Assembly: GCF_028307215.1 (NCBI RefSeq)
Contig: NZ_JAQMHV010000004.1
Location: 62,001 to 126,000, forward strand
Origin: Falsirhodobacter sp. 20TX0035
GTDB taxonomy: Bacteria; Pseudomonadota; Alphaproteobacteria; Rhodobacterales; Rhodobacteraceae
Direction: 5' to 3'
Length of the DNA: 64,000 nucleotides
The notes beneath the pieces are model-generated. The model did no database searches, had not been told where the DNA came from, and worked only from the letters and a program-made list of their open reading frames with translations. Position 1 is the stretch's first letter; each line of letters opens with the position of its first letter. A program made the position numbers and the translations under genes. Shown here one piece after another: positions 9,119 through 22,468 of this stretch.

Positions 9119-9517
9119 ATGTCCGCGCTTTATTCCACCGAACTTCTGGCGCTGGCCGCCAACATCCCCCATGCGGGCCGGCTGGAGGAGGCGGACGGCA
9201 GCGCCACGCTCCGTTCCCCGGTCTGCGGGTCCACGGTGACGGTGGATGTGCGGATGACGGACGGGCGCGTGACGGCCTTTGCCCAGCAGGTGAACGCCTG
9301 CCTGATGGGTCAGGCCTCGGCCGCGTTGATGGGCGAGCGGCACCACGAGGATCTGGTTGCCCTGCGCGACGCCGTGGCCGCGATGCTGGCCGGCGGCGCG
9401 ATCGTTCCGGGATACGAGGCCCTTGCCCCGGCGCGGGAGGTTCCGGCCCGCCATGCGGCGATCCTCCTCCCCCTCGACACGGCCATCGCCGCAATGGAAA
9501 AAAGCCGCCAGCGCTGA
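9119..9517 (+). CDS. Iron-sulfur cluster scaffold-like protein (NifU N-terminal/IscU fold), lacking one ligand cysteine
   Basis: A 132-residue protein with start ATG 9119 after AGGAAGG. The IscU-like pattern is seen: LRSPVCGSTVTVDVRMTDGRV (C36) and VNACLMGQASAALM (C61). The third cysteine of the family, normally in a P-x-R-x-x-C motif near the C-terminus, is replaced: the segment reads VPARHAAILLP. It is therefore either a degenerate scaffold, a cluster carrier or a regulatory homologue. The neighbours (hisI, small peptide) give no isc or suf context. Confidence 0.78.
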   Translation: MSALYSTELLALAANIPHAGRLEEADGSATLRSPVCGSTVTVDVRMTDGRVTAFAQQVNACLMGQASAALMGERHHEDLVALRDAVAAMLAGGAIVPGYEALAPAREVPARHAAILLPLDTAIAAMEKSRQR

Positions 9518-9557
9518 GGGCCGGCGGCAGGTGGCGCGTCAGGCAGGACCGCGCTGT

Positions 9558-9674
9558 TCAGGAAACGATGTGCAGGCCGACGAAAAGGCCCGCGAACAAG
9601 GCGACGACGCCCACGGCGTCGGCGACCAAGGTGGCGTTGGGATGGTTCAGCATGTGGCGCGTCTGGTTCAGCAT
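9558..9674 (-). CDS. Small membrane peptide (38 residues), unannotated size class
   Basis: I translated this short frame by hand: MLNQTRHMLNHPNATLVADA followed by VGVVALFAGLFVGLHIVS and stop TGA. A near-perfect ribosome-binding site, AAAGGAGG, sits 7 bases before the ATG at 9674. The C-terminal half is a single hydrophobic helix of about 20 residues; the N-terminal half is polar. It lies between the Fe-S scaffold-like gene and the recG end in a 230-base gap. No function can be assigned; the strong site and single transmembrane helix suggest a real small protein. Confidence 0.65.
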   Translation of the reverse strand: MLNQTRHMLNHPNATLVADAVGVVALFAGLFVGLHIVS

Positions 9675-9747
9675 CTGGCAACCTCCTTTGGTGTTGCCCG
9701 ATTGTTCTCATATAATCCGGAACGCGTAAAGAACTTTTTAAGAACCT

Positions 9748-13991
<4,244 letters not shown>

Positions 13992-13993
<2 letters not shown>

Positions 13994-14693
13994 AGGCCGC
14001 GCCGACCTTCTGATTTTCCTGCGGATCGCGCAGGACGTAACCGCGGCCCCAGACCGTCTCGATATAGTTGTCGCCCTCTGTCGCCTGGGCAAGTTTTTTG
14101 CGCAGCTTGCAGATGAAGACGTCGATGATCTTCAGTTCCGGCTCGTCCATGCCGCCATACAGGTGGTTCAGGAACATCTCCTTCGTCAGCGTCGTGCCCT
14201 TGCGCAGGCTGAGGAGTTCGAAGATCTGGTATTCCTTGGCCGTCAGGTTGACGATGCGGCCCTCCGCCTCCACCGTCTTGGCGTCGAGGTTGACCGTCAC
14301 GGCCCCTGTCCGGATCAGGGACTGCGCGTGGCCCTTGGACCGCCGGATGATCGCGTGAATGCGCGCGATCAGTTCGTCCCGGTGGAAGGGCTTCGTCATG
14401 TAGTCGTCGGCACCGAAGCCGAAGCCCTTGATCTTGCTGTCCGTGTCGTCGGACCCCGACAGGATCAGGATGGGCGTGTTGATGCGCGCCAGCCGCAGCT
14501 GGCGAAGCACGTCATGCCCGCTCATGTCCGGAAGGTTCAGATCCAGAAGGATCAGGTCATAGTCGTAGACCTTGGCAAGATCGATGCCGTCTTCGCCCAT
14601 GTCGGTGCAGTACACGTTCAGGTTTGCATGCGTCAGCATCAGCTCGATGCTGCGCGACGTGGCGGGATCGTCTTCGACCAGTAAGATACGCAT
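13992..14693 (-). CDS. ctrA: Cell-cycle response regulator CtrA
   Basis: A 233-residue OmpR-class regulator. Receiver domain: E7, D8 and D9 acidic pocket, phosphoacceptor D51 in [14 protein letters not shown]101 in DDYMTKPF. The winged-helix domain carries [25 protein letters not shown] and the recognition segment [17 protein letters not shown], nearly invariant in CtrA. In Rhodobacterales CtrA is usually not essential and controls motility, gene-transfer-agent and related genes. No clear Shine-Dalgarno sequence precedes the ATG. The upstream region has a CtrA-type site and two GANTC sites. The C-terminus (VGAA) differs from the AA-ended degradation tag region only slightly. Confidence 0.96.
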
Positions 14694-14729
14694 GAGGAAA
14701 ATTCCGTGACCAGTTCTGGAGACACCATG

Positions 14730-14775
14730 GAATCAAATGGTTAATGACCAGTTACTTTCACGTGAATCTGGTTAA
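14730..14775 (-). promoter_or_regulatory. CtrA box and two CcrM (GANTC) sites upstream of ctrA
   Basis: TTAA-N7-TTAC on the plus strand at 14741-14755 (GTAA-N7-TTAA read from ctrA) matches seven of eight fixed positions of the CtrA site. A further TTAACC half site is at about 14770-14775 on the minus strand. GAATC occurs at 14730-14734 and 14764-14768; both are GANTC methylation sites. In Caulobacter, CtrA and CcrM methylation both act on the ctrA promoters. The same arrangement here is inferred, not shown. Confidence 0.55.
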
Positions 14776-14785
14776 AGACATACCC

Positions 14786-15058
14786 TCAGCGATATTTCTG
14801 CAGGGCTGTGACTTTCAGGGCATTCTCCCCGTGCCGTTCCACCGCCATCCGCCACAACGCGAACTCCTCCTCGGACAGGTCGTAGCGACTCAACGCCTCG
14901 CTTTCCGTGATCAGGTCGTGCATCACGGCGCGGACCACGATCGCCTTCCGGCTGGCCACCCACCGCCGCGTGTCGCTGGGCGGCAGATCGGCGCGCGTCA
15001 GGATCGTGCCATCCGGCAGTGTCACCTGGCGCGGCCCCGAAACTTTCTTCAAATACAT
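14786..15058 (-). CDS. sciP: SciP-like CtrA inhibitory protein (DUF1153)
   Basis: A 90-residue protein with the DUF1153 pattern: LPDGTILTRADLPPSDTRRW, VASRKAIVVRAVMHDLITESEALSRYDLSEEEF and a basic C-terminal KVTALQKYR. This is a helix-turn-helix domain; in Caulobacter SciP binds CtrA and blocks transcription activation from CtrA sites. The start ATG 15058 has GGAGGG upstream; the longer in-frame reading lacks this. It sits directly upstream of ctrA in the same orientation, 92 bases away, forming an activator/inhibitor pair. Confidence 0.9.
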   Translation of the reverse strand: MYLKKVSGPRQVTLPDGTILTRADLPPSDTRRWVASRKAIVVRAVMHDLITESEALSRYDLSEEEFALWRMAVERHGENALKVTALQKYR

Positions 15059-15174
15059 GATCTTGCCCTCCTGTCGGGGGACATTGCGCCGATGAGGCTT
15101 AAGCAAGTGTAAGCATGACCCTTGAGATTGCCTAGGATTTTCCTTATCTTGGCGGCCTTCCTGATGAGGCTGCC

Positions 15175-16311
15175 ATGCTGGACCATCCGCTCAACTCCCT
15201 TGGCTTCGCCAAGCCCCCCGCCGCCACGCGCGTGGTCGTCGCCATGTCCGGCGGCGTGGACAGTTCGGTGGTCGCGGCCCAGCTGAAGGAAGAAGGCTAC
15301 GACGTCGTCGGCGTCACCCTTCAGCTGTATGATCACGGGGCAGCGCTGGCCAAGAAGGGCGCCTGCTGCGCCGGCCGCGACATCCACGACGCCCGCCGCG
15401 TGGCCGAGGCGATGGGCTTTCCCCATTACGTCCTCGATTACGAGAACACGTTCCGCGAGGCGGTGATCGACGAATTCGCCGACGCCTATCTGGCGGGCGC
15501 CACGCCCGTGCCCTGCATCCGCTGCAACGAACGGGTGAAGTTCAAGGACCTGCTACAGACGGCGCGCGACTTGGACGCGGACTGCATGGCCACCGGCCAC
15601 TACATCCAGCGCAAGATGGGCGACGCGGGCGCGGAACTGCACAGCGCCACCGACGCCAACCGCGATCAAAGCTATTTCCTGTTCTCCACCACGGCCGAGC
15701 AACTGGACTACCTGCGCTTCCCCTTGGGGCATCTGGCTTCAAAGGCGGAAACACGTGCCCTTGCCGCGCGTTACGGCCTGTCGGTGGCCGACAAGCCCGA
15801 CAGCCAGGACATCTGCTTCGTGCCGAACGGCGATTACGCCTCGGTCATCGAGAAGCTTCGCCCGGGCGCCGCCGATCCCGGCGACATCGTGGACATGGAC
15901 GGGCGCGTGCTGGGCCAGCATCGCGGCGTCATCCACTACACCGTGGGCCAGCGCCGCGGCCTTGGCATCGGCGGTCTGGGCGAGCCCTTGTATGTCGTGC
16001 GCCTGGACCCCGACGCGCGCCACGTGATCGTCGGCCCGAAAGAGGCGCTGTCCACCCGCGTGATCCCGGTGCGCGAGATCAACTGGCTGGGCGACTCGCC
16101 CTTTGATTCGCAGCCGGAATGGCATGTGAACGTGAAGGTCCGGTCCACCCGCGCACCGCGTCCGGCAATCCTGCGCCCCCTGTCGGCCACCACGGCCGAG
16201 GTGGAGTTGCTGTCGCCCGAGGATGGCGTTTCTGTGGGACAGGCCTGCGTGTTCTACGCCGGCGAAGGCAGCCGCATCTTCGGCGGCGGCTGGATCTGGC
16301 GCGGCTACTAA
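15175..16311 (+). CDS. mnmA: tRNA-specific 2-thiouridylase MnmA
   Basis: A 378-residue enzyme that thiolates U34 of tRNA for Lys, Glu and Gln. The PP-loop SGGVDSS is at residues 25-31. The catalytic cysteine pair is in [13 protein letters not shown] and [20 protein letters not shown] and the C-terminal beta-barrel region ([22 protein letters not shown]) are also present. It is divergent from sciP (116-base gap) and its TAA stop overlaps the lpxB TAG stop by four bases. Confidence 0.97.
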   Translation: MLDHPLNSLGFAKPPAATRVVVAMSGGVDSSVVAAQLKEEGYDVVGVTLQLYDHGAALAKKGACCAGRDIHDARRVAEAMGFPHYVLDYENTFREAVIDEFADAYLAGATPVPCIRCNERVKFKDLLQTARDLDADCMATGHYIQRKMGDAGAELHSATDANRDQSYFLFSTTAEQLDYLRFPLGHLASKAETRALAARYGLSVADKPDSQDICFVPNGDYASVIEKLRPGAADPGDIVDMDGRVLGQHRGVIHYTVGQRRGLGIGGLGEPLYVVRLDPDARHVIVGPKEALSTRVIPVREINWLGDSPFDSQPEWHVNVKVRSTRAPRPAILRPLSATTAEVELLSPEDGVSVGQACVFYAGEGSRIFGGGWIWRGY

Positions 16312-17441
16312 AGGAAGTCGAGGACCGAACGCGCCGCCCGCAGACCGGGCGGCTCACCTCCCTCGCCCAACCGCTGCATCGTGATCTCCATCGCCTGACG
16401 CTGGTGGATGGCGTTGCCCTCGCCGGCCAGCAGAGACAGCACGGTGGGGGCGATCCGGTCGGCGCGGCAGTCCTTTCCCAGAAACTCCGGCACGTGCCGG
16501 GTGTCGGACACAAGGTTCACCAGCGTCACCGTGTCGATTAGCGCCATGCGGCGCATCATCCACATGCTGACCTTGGCCATGTCATAGGCGATGACCATCG
16601 GCACCCGGTTGGCCGCCAGTTCCAGCGACACGGTGCCCGAGGCCGCGATGGCCACGTCCGCTGCCTTGAACGCGACGCGTTTTTCTTCGGGGTCGAGGAT
16701 GATGCGAGGCGCCACTGGCCATCCAGCCGTCAGATCCCGCACCAACCCCTCGATCGCCGGAATGGTCGGCAGCAGCACGCCCGCGTCGGGATGCACCTGC
16801 CGGATGCGGGCCATGACTTCGCCGATGACGGGGGCCAGACGGGTCACTTCGCTGCGCCGGGATCCGGGCAGGGCGAGAAGAACCGGAGCCTTACCCAGCC
16901 CCTCGCGGTAGGTCCAGGCCTCGGCGTCCGAGGCCACCGGCTCCGTCACCACCGGATGGCCCACGAAATCGCAGGTCATGCCCACAGCCGTCATGTAAGG
17001 CGGTTCGAACGGCAGCAGCGCCAGAACATGGTCGATCCACTTCGCCATCTTCTCGGCCCGCTTCGGCCGCCAAGCCCAGACGGAGGGGGCCACGTAATGC
17101 ACCGTTTTCTGCCCCGGCCGCTGCATGCGAACCAGCTGCGCCACGCGCAGGTTGAAGTCCGGCGAATCAATGGTAATGACGGCCGCCGGCTCCTCCTCGA
17201 TCACGGCGGTGGCGCATTCGCGGATCCGGCGCTTCAGCGCGGCGTAGCGCGGAAGCACCTCCGCGATGCCCATGACGGACAGCTCCTCCATCGGGAACAG
17301 GCTTTGCAGGCCCTGCGCCTGCATCAGCGGGCCGCCCACGCCGGAAAACCGCACCTCCGGCGCAAGCGTCTTCAGGCCGGCCATCAAGGCCGCGCCCAGG
17401 CGATCGCCCGAAGGCTCTCCGGCGATCAGGAACAGCTTCAT
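16308..17441 (-). CDS. lpxB: Lipid-A-disaccharide synthase
   Basis: A 377-residue glycosyltransferase (GT-B fold) that joins UDP-2,3-diacylglucosamine and lipid X to make the tetraacyl disaccharide of lipid A at the inner membrane. Motifs: [18 protein letters not shown] at the N-terminus, [48 protein letters not shown], and [10 protein letters not shown] near the end. The start ATG 17441 overlaps the lpxI stop (ATGA). Last gene of the lipid A block. Confidence 0.96.
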   Translation of the reverse strand: MKLFLIAGEPSGDRLGAALMAGLKTLAPEVRFSGVGGPLMQAQGLQSLFPMEELSVMGIAEVLPRYAALKRRIRECATAVIEEEPAAVITIDSPDFNLRVAQLVRMQRPGQKTVHYVAPSVWAWRPKRAEKMAKWIDHVLALLPFEPPYMTAVGMTCDFVGHPVVTEPVASDAEAWTYREGLGKAPVLLALPGSRRSEVTRLAPVIGEVMARIRQVHPDAGVLLPTIPAIEGLVRDLTAGWPVAPRIILDPEEKRVAFKAADVAIAASGTVSLELAANRVPMVIAYDMAKVSMWMMRRMALIDTVTLVNLVSDTRHVPEFLGKDCRADRIAPTVLSLLAGEGNAIHQRQAMEITMQRLGEGGEPPGLRAARSVLDFL

Positions 17442-18226
17442 GAGGCGCGGGCCCACAGGGTGATGCCCTTTTCAGCCGCCTCGGCCACCAACGCCTCGCG
17501 GTCCAGAAGGATCACGCCGTTCGCTTCCCACGCGACGCAGGACAGGCCCGCGGCTGCCGCGCGCCGGATGGTGGCCACGCCAAGCGTCGGCAGATCGATA
17601 CGACGGTCCTGTTCGGGCTTCGGCGCCTTGAAGAACACACCGCCCGTGCCCTGCCGCGTTGCCGCGACCCAGTCCAGCATCGCGTCCGTGCCGGGAAGCG
17701 TCTCCACGGCCAGGCACTGCCCTTCGGCCACGACCGTGCCCTGCCCCACATCCACACCGCCAAGCGCGCCGACGATCTGGACCGCACGTTCCGTGTCCCG
17801 CCGGTCCTGCTCCGTCACCGCGCCAGCGAGCACGCCTTCGGGCGGTACCAGATGCGGCGCGATGTCGGACACGCCGATGACCGTAAAGCCCGCCTCCTCG
17901 AACACCGCAACCACGGCGCGCAAAAGCCCGTCATCCCCGCTCTGCATGGCGGCGAGGATGCGCGGCACCATCGCGGCCGTGCGCGGATCGAACAGCGCGG
18001 GATCCAGTGACGGACGCCGCACGGCCCCCGCAAAGATCACGCGTTCGACGTCGCACGCCGCCAGTTCCGCCAGCAGCGGCGCCAGCCGTTCCAGCCGGAA
18101 CACGAGGTCGGGGGTCAGCCCGTCCGGCAAAAAGCCGTCCATGGCCGCCACCACCGGATCGGCCACGGCGGCCGCCAGCGCGGCCGGAAGCGCGCCACTG
18201 CCCGCGATGATGGCGATCCGGCTCAT
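17438..18226 (-). CDS. lpxI: UDP-2,3-diacylglucosamine pyrophosphatase LpxI
   Basis: A 262-residue LpxI (formerly DUF1009), the alphaproteobacterial replacement for LpxH in lipid A synthesis. Visible: N-terminal IAIIAGSGALPAALA, a middle hinge region, and the catalytic C-terminal domain with DVGQGTVVAEGQCLAVE, GTDAMLDWV and KAPKPEQDRRIDLPTLGVATI. The start is ATG 18226, overlapping the lpxA stop; a longer frame to 18586 is antisense noise within lpxA. Order lpxA-lpxI-lpxB is conserved. Confidence 0.95.
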   Translation of the reverse strand: MSRIAIIAGSGALPAALAAAVADPVVAAMDGFLPDGLTPDLVFRLERLAPLLAELAACDVERVIFAGAVRRPSLDPALFDPRTAAMVPRILAAMQSGDDGLLRAVVAVFEEAGFTVIGVSDIAPHLVPPEGVLAGAVTEQDRRDTERAVQIVGALGGVDVGQGTVVAEGQCLAVETLPGTDAMLDWVAATRQGTGGVFFKAPKPEQDRRIDLPTLGVATIRRAAAAGLSCVAWEANGVILLDREALVAEAAEKGITLWARAS

Positions 18227-18999
18227 TTCGGGGTCAGGAACGACCGGTCGGTCGCCGCCAGAATGAAGGCCGTCATCTCGCGCACATGGGCGCTGTCGGT
18301 TTCGTCGTGCAGCCGGCGCGCGCGGTCCAGGAACGTGCCCTCGCCCTGCGCCAGCATCTGGTATCCGGCGCGCAGGGCCGTGATCTCGGACCGTTCGACA
18401 CCGCGCCGCTTCAGCCCGACAAGGTTCAGTCCGTCCAGCTCTCCACGCGGGCCCTGAACCAGGCCATGCGGCAGAACGTCGTTCGTCACCATGGTCACAG
18501 CGCCGATGATCGCGCCCCGGCCCACGCGCACCCATTGGTGGATGCCCGACAACCCGCCCACGATGACGTCGTCGCCCAGCACGCAATGGCCCGCCACCGC
18601 CGCCTGGTTTGCGAGGATCACGCGGTCGCCGATGATCGCGTCATGCCCGACATGGCTTCCGGTCATGAAAAGACCATCGTCGCCCACCCGCGTCTCTCCG
18701 CCACCGCCTTCGGTGCCGACGTTCATCGTGGCCCCTTCGCGGATGCGGTTGCGCTTGCCGATGATCAGGCGTGTCCGCTCGCCGCGGAACTTCAGGTCCT
18801 GCGGGACCTCGCCCACCACGGCAAAGGGGAAGATGACCGTCTCGTCGCCCACTTCGGTCCAGCCGGTGATGACGGCGTGGCTTTTCACCACCACACGGTC
18901 GCCCAGCGTGACCTCGGGCCCGATGACGCAGAAGGGTCCGATCTCGCAATCCCGGCCGATGGTCGCGGCCGGATCGACGACGGCGCTGGGATGGATCAT
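18223..18999 (-). CDS. lpxA: UDP-N-acetylglucosamine acyltransferase LpxA
   Basis: A 258-residue trimeric left-handed beta-helix enzyme, first step of lipid A synthesis (3-O-acylation of UDP-GlcNAc). Hexapeptide repeats run from residue 3 ([26 protein letters not shown]) to about 190. The catalytic-histidine segment [14 protein letters not shown] and [18 protein letters not shown] are clear. The C-terminal helical domain has [13 protein letters not shown], as expected. It overlaps fabZ upstream and lpxI downstream by four bases each. Confidence 0.97.
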   Translation of the reverse strand: MIHPSAVVDPAATIGRDCEIGPFCVIGPEVTLGDRVVVKSHAVITGWTEVGDETVIFPFAVVGEVPQDLKFRGERTRLIIGKRNRIREGATMNVGTEGGGGETRVGDDGLFMTGSHVGHDAIIGDRVILANQAAVAGHCVLGDDVIVGGLSGIHQWVRVGRGAIIGAVTMVTNDVLPHGLVQGPRGELDGLNLVGLKRRGVERSEITALRAGYQMLAQGEGTFLDRARRLHDETDSAHVREMTAFILAATDRSFLTPK

Positions 19000-19469
19000 G
19001 ACGCGTCCTTCCGGAAGTCCATCATCGCGCTAAACTCGGCCTCGGCGGCCAGTTCACCGTCCACCTCGGCCCGTGCGGAAAACTTCCAGACCTTTCCGCC
19101 GCCCCGCTTCGTGGTGACGGTCATGACCAGCTGGTCGCCCGGCACCACCTTGCGGCGGAACTTGCAGCCCTCGATCCCCATGAAATAGACCAGCATGTTC
19201 TTGTCGGCGAGGCCCATGGACACGCCCACCATCACCGCTGCCGTCTGCGCCATCGCTTCCACGATCTGCACGCCGGGGAAGATCGGCGCGCCGGGGAAGT
19301 GGCCCATGAACTGCGGTTCGTTGAAGGTGACGTTCTTGATGCCGACGGCCGATTTCATCGGAACGATGTCGCGCACCTTGTCAACCAGAAGGAACGGATA
19401 CCGATGCGGGATAATCCGCTGGATCATCTGGATGTCGGCCTCTTGGGGGATGGTCGTGGCGTCGGTCAT
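18996..19469 (-). CDS. fabZ: (3R)-hydroxyacyl-ACP dehydratase FabZ
   Basis: A 157-residue hot-dog fold enzyme for fatty acid elongation. The catalytic pair H57 and E71 lies in [22 protein letters not shown]. The start ATG 19469 follows GGAGC; the extra 19 upstream codons in frame are not conserved in the family. It sits between skp and lpxA, coordinating acyl-chain supply with lipid A synthesis. lpxD, usually between skp and fabZ in other proteobacteria, is absent here. Confidence 0.96.
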   Translation of the reverse strand: MTDATTIPQEADIQMIQRIIPHRYPFLLVDKVRDIVPMKSAVGIKNVTFNEPQFMGHFPGAPIFPGVQIVEAMAQTAAVMVGVSMGLADKNMLVYFMGIEGCKFRRKVVPGDQLVMTVTTKRGGGKVWKFSARAEVDGELAAEAEFSAMMDFRKDAS

Positions 19470-19530
19470 TCCAGCTCCTGCATGTGCTTCGCCGAACCAG
19501 TTAACAAGGCCGGCCTGCCACGACAAGGCG

Positions 19531-20085
19531 TCACGGCGCCGGCTGTTCCTTGAAGAGGTCGGCCCCGTCGCCCAAAGCCGTGTCCAGCCTCTCGATGGCC
19601 TGGCTCGTCACGTCGATCAGGTCGAAGGACACGAAGACGCTGCCGCGATCCAGAATGGCCAGCGCGCCTTCGTCTTGCATCAGCTGCGCCAGCACCGGAA
19701 GCGCCGCCTTGAAGAAGGCCTGTCGGTCCTCCTCGCGCTGACGGACAAGGCGGCGTGACTTCGCGTCCTGTTCGGTCCGGGTGCGTTCAGCCTTGGCGTC
19801 GAAGGCGTCGGCCAGCTTGCGGAAGTCGGCCGGGGGCATTGTGTCGCGCTTGGCCGTGAGGTCGCGCTCCTCGGCCTCCAGCTCCGCCTCCATCCGGCGG
19901 TTTTCCACCATCAGGGCGCGGGTGGCGTCGTCCAGACGGGTCTGCGCCGCCTTGCCGGCCTTCGACTCGTCGAACAGGCGGTCCGGCACAACGGTCAGGA
20001 TGGGGCTTTCGGCCGCCGCTTCGGGCGTCTGTGCCGGCGCCGCCACGGGCAGCAGCGCCAGAACCAGAAGCAGCGCCCGCAGCAT
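19531..20085 (-). CDS. skp: Periplasmic chaperone Skp/OmpH family
   Basis: A 184-residue protein with a signal peptide ([19 protein letters not shown]) and a long alanine/charged coiled-coil (about 60-140), the tentacle part of Skp. The initial strand [16 protein letters not shown] replaces the usual VVDxxRIF motif. Skp trimers hold unfolded outer-membrane proteins on the way to BamA. The ATG overlaps the bamA stop (TGATG), supporting the assignment despite weak sequence conservation in this family. Confidence 0.85.
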   Translation of the reverse strand: MLRALLLVLALLPVAAPAQTPEAAAESPILTVVPDRLFDESKAGKAAQTRLDDATRALMVENRRMEAELEAEERDLTAKRDTMPPADFRKLADAFDAKAERTRTEQDAKSRRLVRQREEDRQAFFKAALPVLAQLMQDEGALAILDRGSVFVSFDLIDVTSQAIERLDTALGDGADLFKEQPAP

Positions 20086-22433
20086 CAGAAGCGCGTGTTG
20101 ATGGTCAGGTCGAAGTTGCGCTCCTCATCATAATCTTCCTTGGTCAGCGCCTTGGTAAAGTTCAGGCGCAGCGGCCCGATCGGCGTGGTCCAGAAGATCG
20201 AGAAGCCGACCGACGATCGCAGGTTGAAATCATCGTCCACGGCCACGTCGTTGGTCCCGATGTTGTCGTCCAGCCCCCAAACCGAACCCGCATCGGCGAA
20301 CAGACCGCCCGTGATGCCGTATTCGGCCGGCAGGCCCAGCGGGAACTCGCTTTCCAGACGCGCCACGGCAAAGTAGTTGCCGCCAAGCGCATCCTCGTTC
20401 GAGGCCTGCAGGTCGCGCGGGCCGATCCCGTTCGGATCGAAACCGCGGATAGAGTTACCGAAGTAACGGTTCGGCACGGTCGACACCTGGTCGTCCAGCA
20501 TCGTCAGGGCGCCGCCTTCGAACACGGTCCGCAGCGTCAGTTCCTCGTTCCAGACCCGACGTTCGGCCAGCGCGGTGACGCTGGTCTTGATGTAGTTCAC
20601 ATCGCCGCCCACGCCCGCGAAGTCCTGCCCGAAGCGCAGCAGCACGCCGCCCAGCGGGTTGATGCCGCTGGTGCGGGTGTCATAGCTGTAGGTGTATCCG
20701 ACGGAACTGGTGATCAGCGCGCCCAGATCCTCTTCCCGCTGCAGGATGACGGAGGAGCCGTTGTCGTCCGCCGTGCCCTCACCCTGCTCCACGCCCGAAA
20801 TCTCGTCCTGCGAGACGCGGTAGCGCAGTTCCAGCCGGCCGTTCTCGCTGACCGGGAAGGTCAGCGACGGGCCAAGGCCGATGCGCTTGGTGTTGTAATC
20901 CGCGTTCTCGTTGTCCGTCTCGGTGTAGTTTGCGCTGAACGCGAACCGCAAGTCGCGGCCCAGGAAGCCCGGCTCGGCGAAGGTCAGCGTGGAGTTCACG
21001 CTGTCGCTGCCCGTTCCGATGTCGATGCCCAGATACTGGCCGCGGCCCAGGAAGTTCGATTCCGAGAAGCCGACGTTGAAGCCCACGCCCGACACGGCGC
21101 CATAGGCCACGCCGAAGGACAGCGAGCCCGTCGGCTGTTCGTCCACGTCCACGTTCACGACGACCTGGTCGGGGCTGGATCCCTGCTGGCTTTCCACCTG
21201 CGCGTCCGAGAAGAAGCCCAGGGCGCGGATGCGCTCGGCGGCCTGACGGATCTCGCGCGGGTTGAAGGGGTCGCCTTCGACCGTGCGGAACTGGCGACGG
21301 ATCACCTTGTCCTGCGTGGTCGTGTTGCCCTCGATGTCGATGCGTTCGACGAAGATGCGCGGGCCGCGCACCAGCGTGAAGGCCACGTTCAGCGTGCCCG
21401 CCGCCTCGTTCCGGGTAATGCGCGGCTCCACCCGGACGAAGTTCAGGCCTTCCTGAACGCCCACATTCTCCATCCGCGTGGTCACGTTGTCGATCGAGGC
21501 CGGCGAGTAGTAGCTGCCCGACTTGATCCACAGCTGGTCCTGGAACGGCGCAAGGTCGATCCCCGGCACCTCGGACGCGAGGGTCACGTTCCCCATGCGA
21601 TAGCGCTGGCCTTCACGGATGTTGAAGGTCAGGAAATACGACTTGCGGTCCCGCGTCAGTTCGGCCGAAGGCTCCGCGATCTGGACGTCGGCGAAGCCGC
21701 GCGAACGGTAGAAGTCCAGCAGCAGCTGGCGGTCCACCTGCACGCGTTCCGGAATGAACGTGTCGGCCGAGATCAGGCGGCGCAGAAGGCCCGCCTGACG
21801 GGTTTCCAGAACCTGCCGCAGACGGCGGTCCGAGAAGGTGCGGTTGCCGGCAAAGGCGATGCGTTCCACTTCCGTGATCCGGCCTTCGGTGATGGCGAAC
21901 ACCAGGTCGACGCGGTTTTCGGAACGGCGGATGATCTGCGGCGTCACGGTCACGGCCGTGCGGCCGCTTTGCGAATAGGCCAGCGTGATCGCGGCGGCGT
22001 CCGCCTCGGCCTGCGAGGGCGAATAGGCGCGCAGCACCTGCGACTTCACGATCGTGGCCAGGTTCTCGTCCTTGAGGATGGAGTTCCCCTCGAACGCGAT
22101 CTGGGCGATCACGGGATATTCCTGCACCTCGATCACAAGCGTGCTGCCCTGCGGCTGCAGCGACACGGTCTGGAACAGCCCGGTGTCCGAGATGCGCTGA
22201 TAGGCTGAGTTCAGTTCACCCGCCGACAGCGACTGCCCGGGGGAGATGCCGGCAAAGGACAGGACGGTCGGGACGTCCACGCGTTCGTTCCCGCGGACCA
22301 CCACGTTGGAGAAGCTGTAGCTTTGCGCCAGCGCCGGGATCACCGCGCCGCCGATCACCGCCGAGCCGAGGAAAACCGATACGACAGCGGGTCGCAGCCC
22401 GACCTTCGCTGAGCGACCCTTCATGCGTGCCAT
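20085..22433 (-). CDS. bamA: Outer-membrane protein assembly factor BamA
   Basis: A 782-residue Omp85 protein. The N-terminal signal region ends near PALAQ; five POTRA domains follow (YSFSNVVVRGNERVDVPTVL begins the first; IFVERIDIEGNTTTQDKVIRRQF is POTRA 5). The 16-strand barrel carries IRGF (FGNSIRGFDPNGIGPRDL, loop 6) and VGFSIFWTTPIGPLRLNFTKAL, ending in a C-terminal F. I chose ATG 22433; ATG 22424 is possible and 22481 lacks a ribosome site. It inserts beta-barrel proteins into the outer membrane. Confidence 0.97.
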   Translation of the reverse strand: MARMKGRSAKVGLRPAVVSVFLGSAVIGGAVIPALAQSYSFSNVVVRGNERVDVPTVLSFAGISPGQSLSAGELNSAYQRISDTGLFQTVSLQPQGSTLVIEVQEYPVIAQIAFEGNSILKDENLATIVKSQVLRAYSPSQAEADAAAITLAYSQSGRTAVTVTPQIIRRSENRVDLVFAITEGRITEVERIAFAGNRTFSDRRLRQVLETRQAGLLRRLISADTFIPERVQVDRQLLLDFYRSRGFADVQIAEPSAELTRDRKSYFLTFNIREGQRYRMGNVTLASEVPGIDLAPFQDQLWIKSGSYYSPASIDNVTTRMENVGVQEGLNFVRVEPRITRNEAAGTLNVAFTLVRGPRIFVERIDIEGNTTTQDKVIRRQFRTVEGDPFNPREIRQAAERIRALGFFSDAQVESQQGSSPDQVVVNVDVDEQPTGSLSFGVAYGAVSGVGFNVGFSESNFLGRGQYLGIDIGTGSDSVNSTLTFAEPGFLGRDLRFAFSANYTETDNENADYNTKRIGLGPSLTFPVSENGRLELRYRVSQDEISGVEQGEGTADDNGSSVILQREEDLGALITSSVGYTYSYDTRTSGINPLGGVLLRFGQDFAGVGGDVNYIKTSVTALAERRVWNEELTLRTVFEGGALTMLDDQVSTVPNRYFGNSIRGFDPNGIGPRDLQASNEDALGGNYFAVARLESEFPLGLPAEYGITGGLFADAGSVWGLDDNIGTNDVAVDDDFNLRSSVGFSIFWTTPIGPLRLNFTKALTKEDYDEERNFDLTINTRF

Positions 22434-22468
22434 TTTCACTGCCCCGTTCTTTGAACTTTGTTGCGACC

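Noticed and set aside
15085-15115. TTAC-N6-TTAA upstream of sciP as a CtrA site
   Set aside because: The spacer is six, not seven, bases, so it does not match the CtrA consensus.
20031-22208. A 725-codon frame on the plus strand
   Set aside because: It is the exact antisense of bamA, lacks family motifs, and is histidine/arginine-rich as GC-rich shadow frames are.
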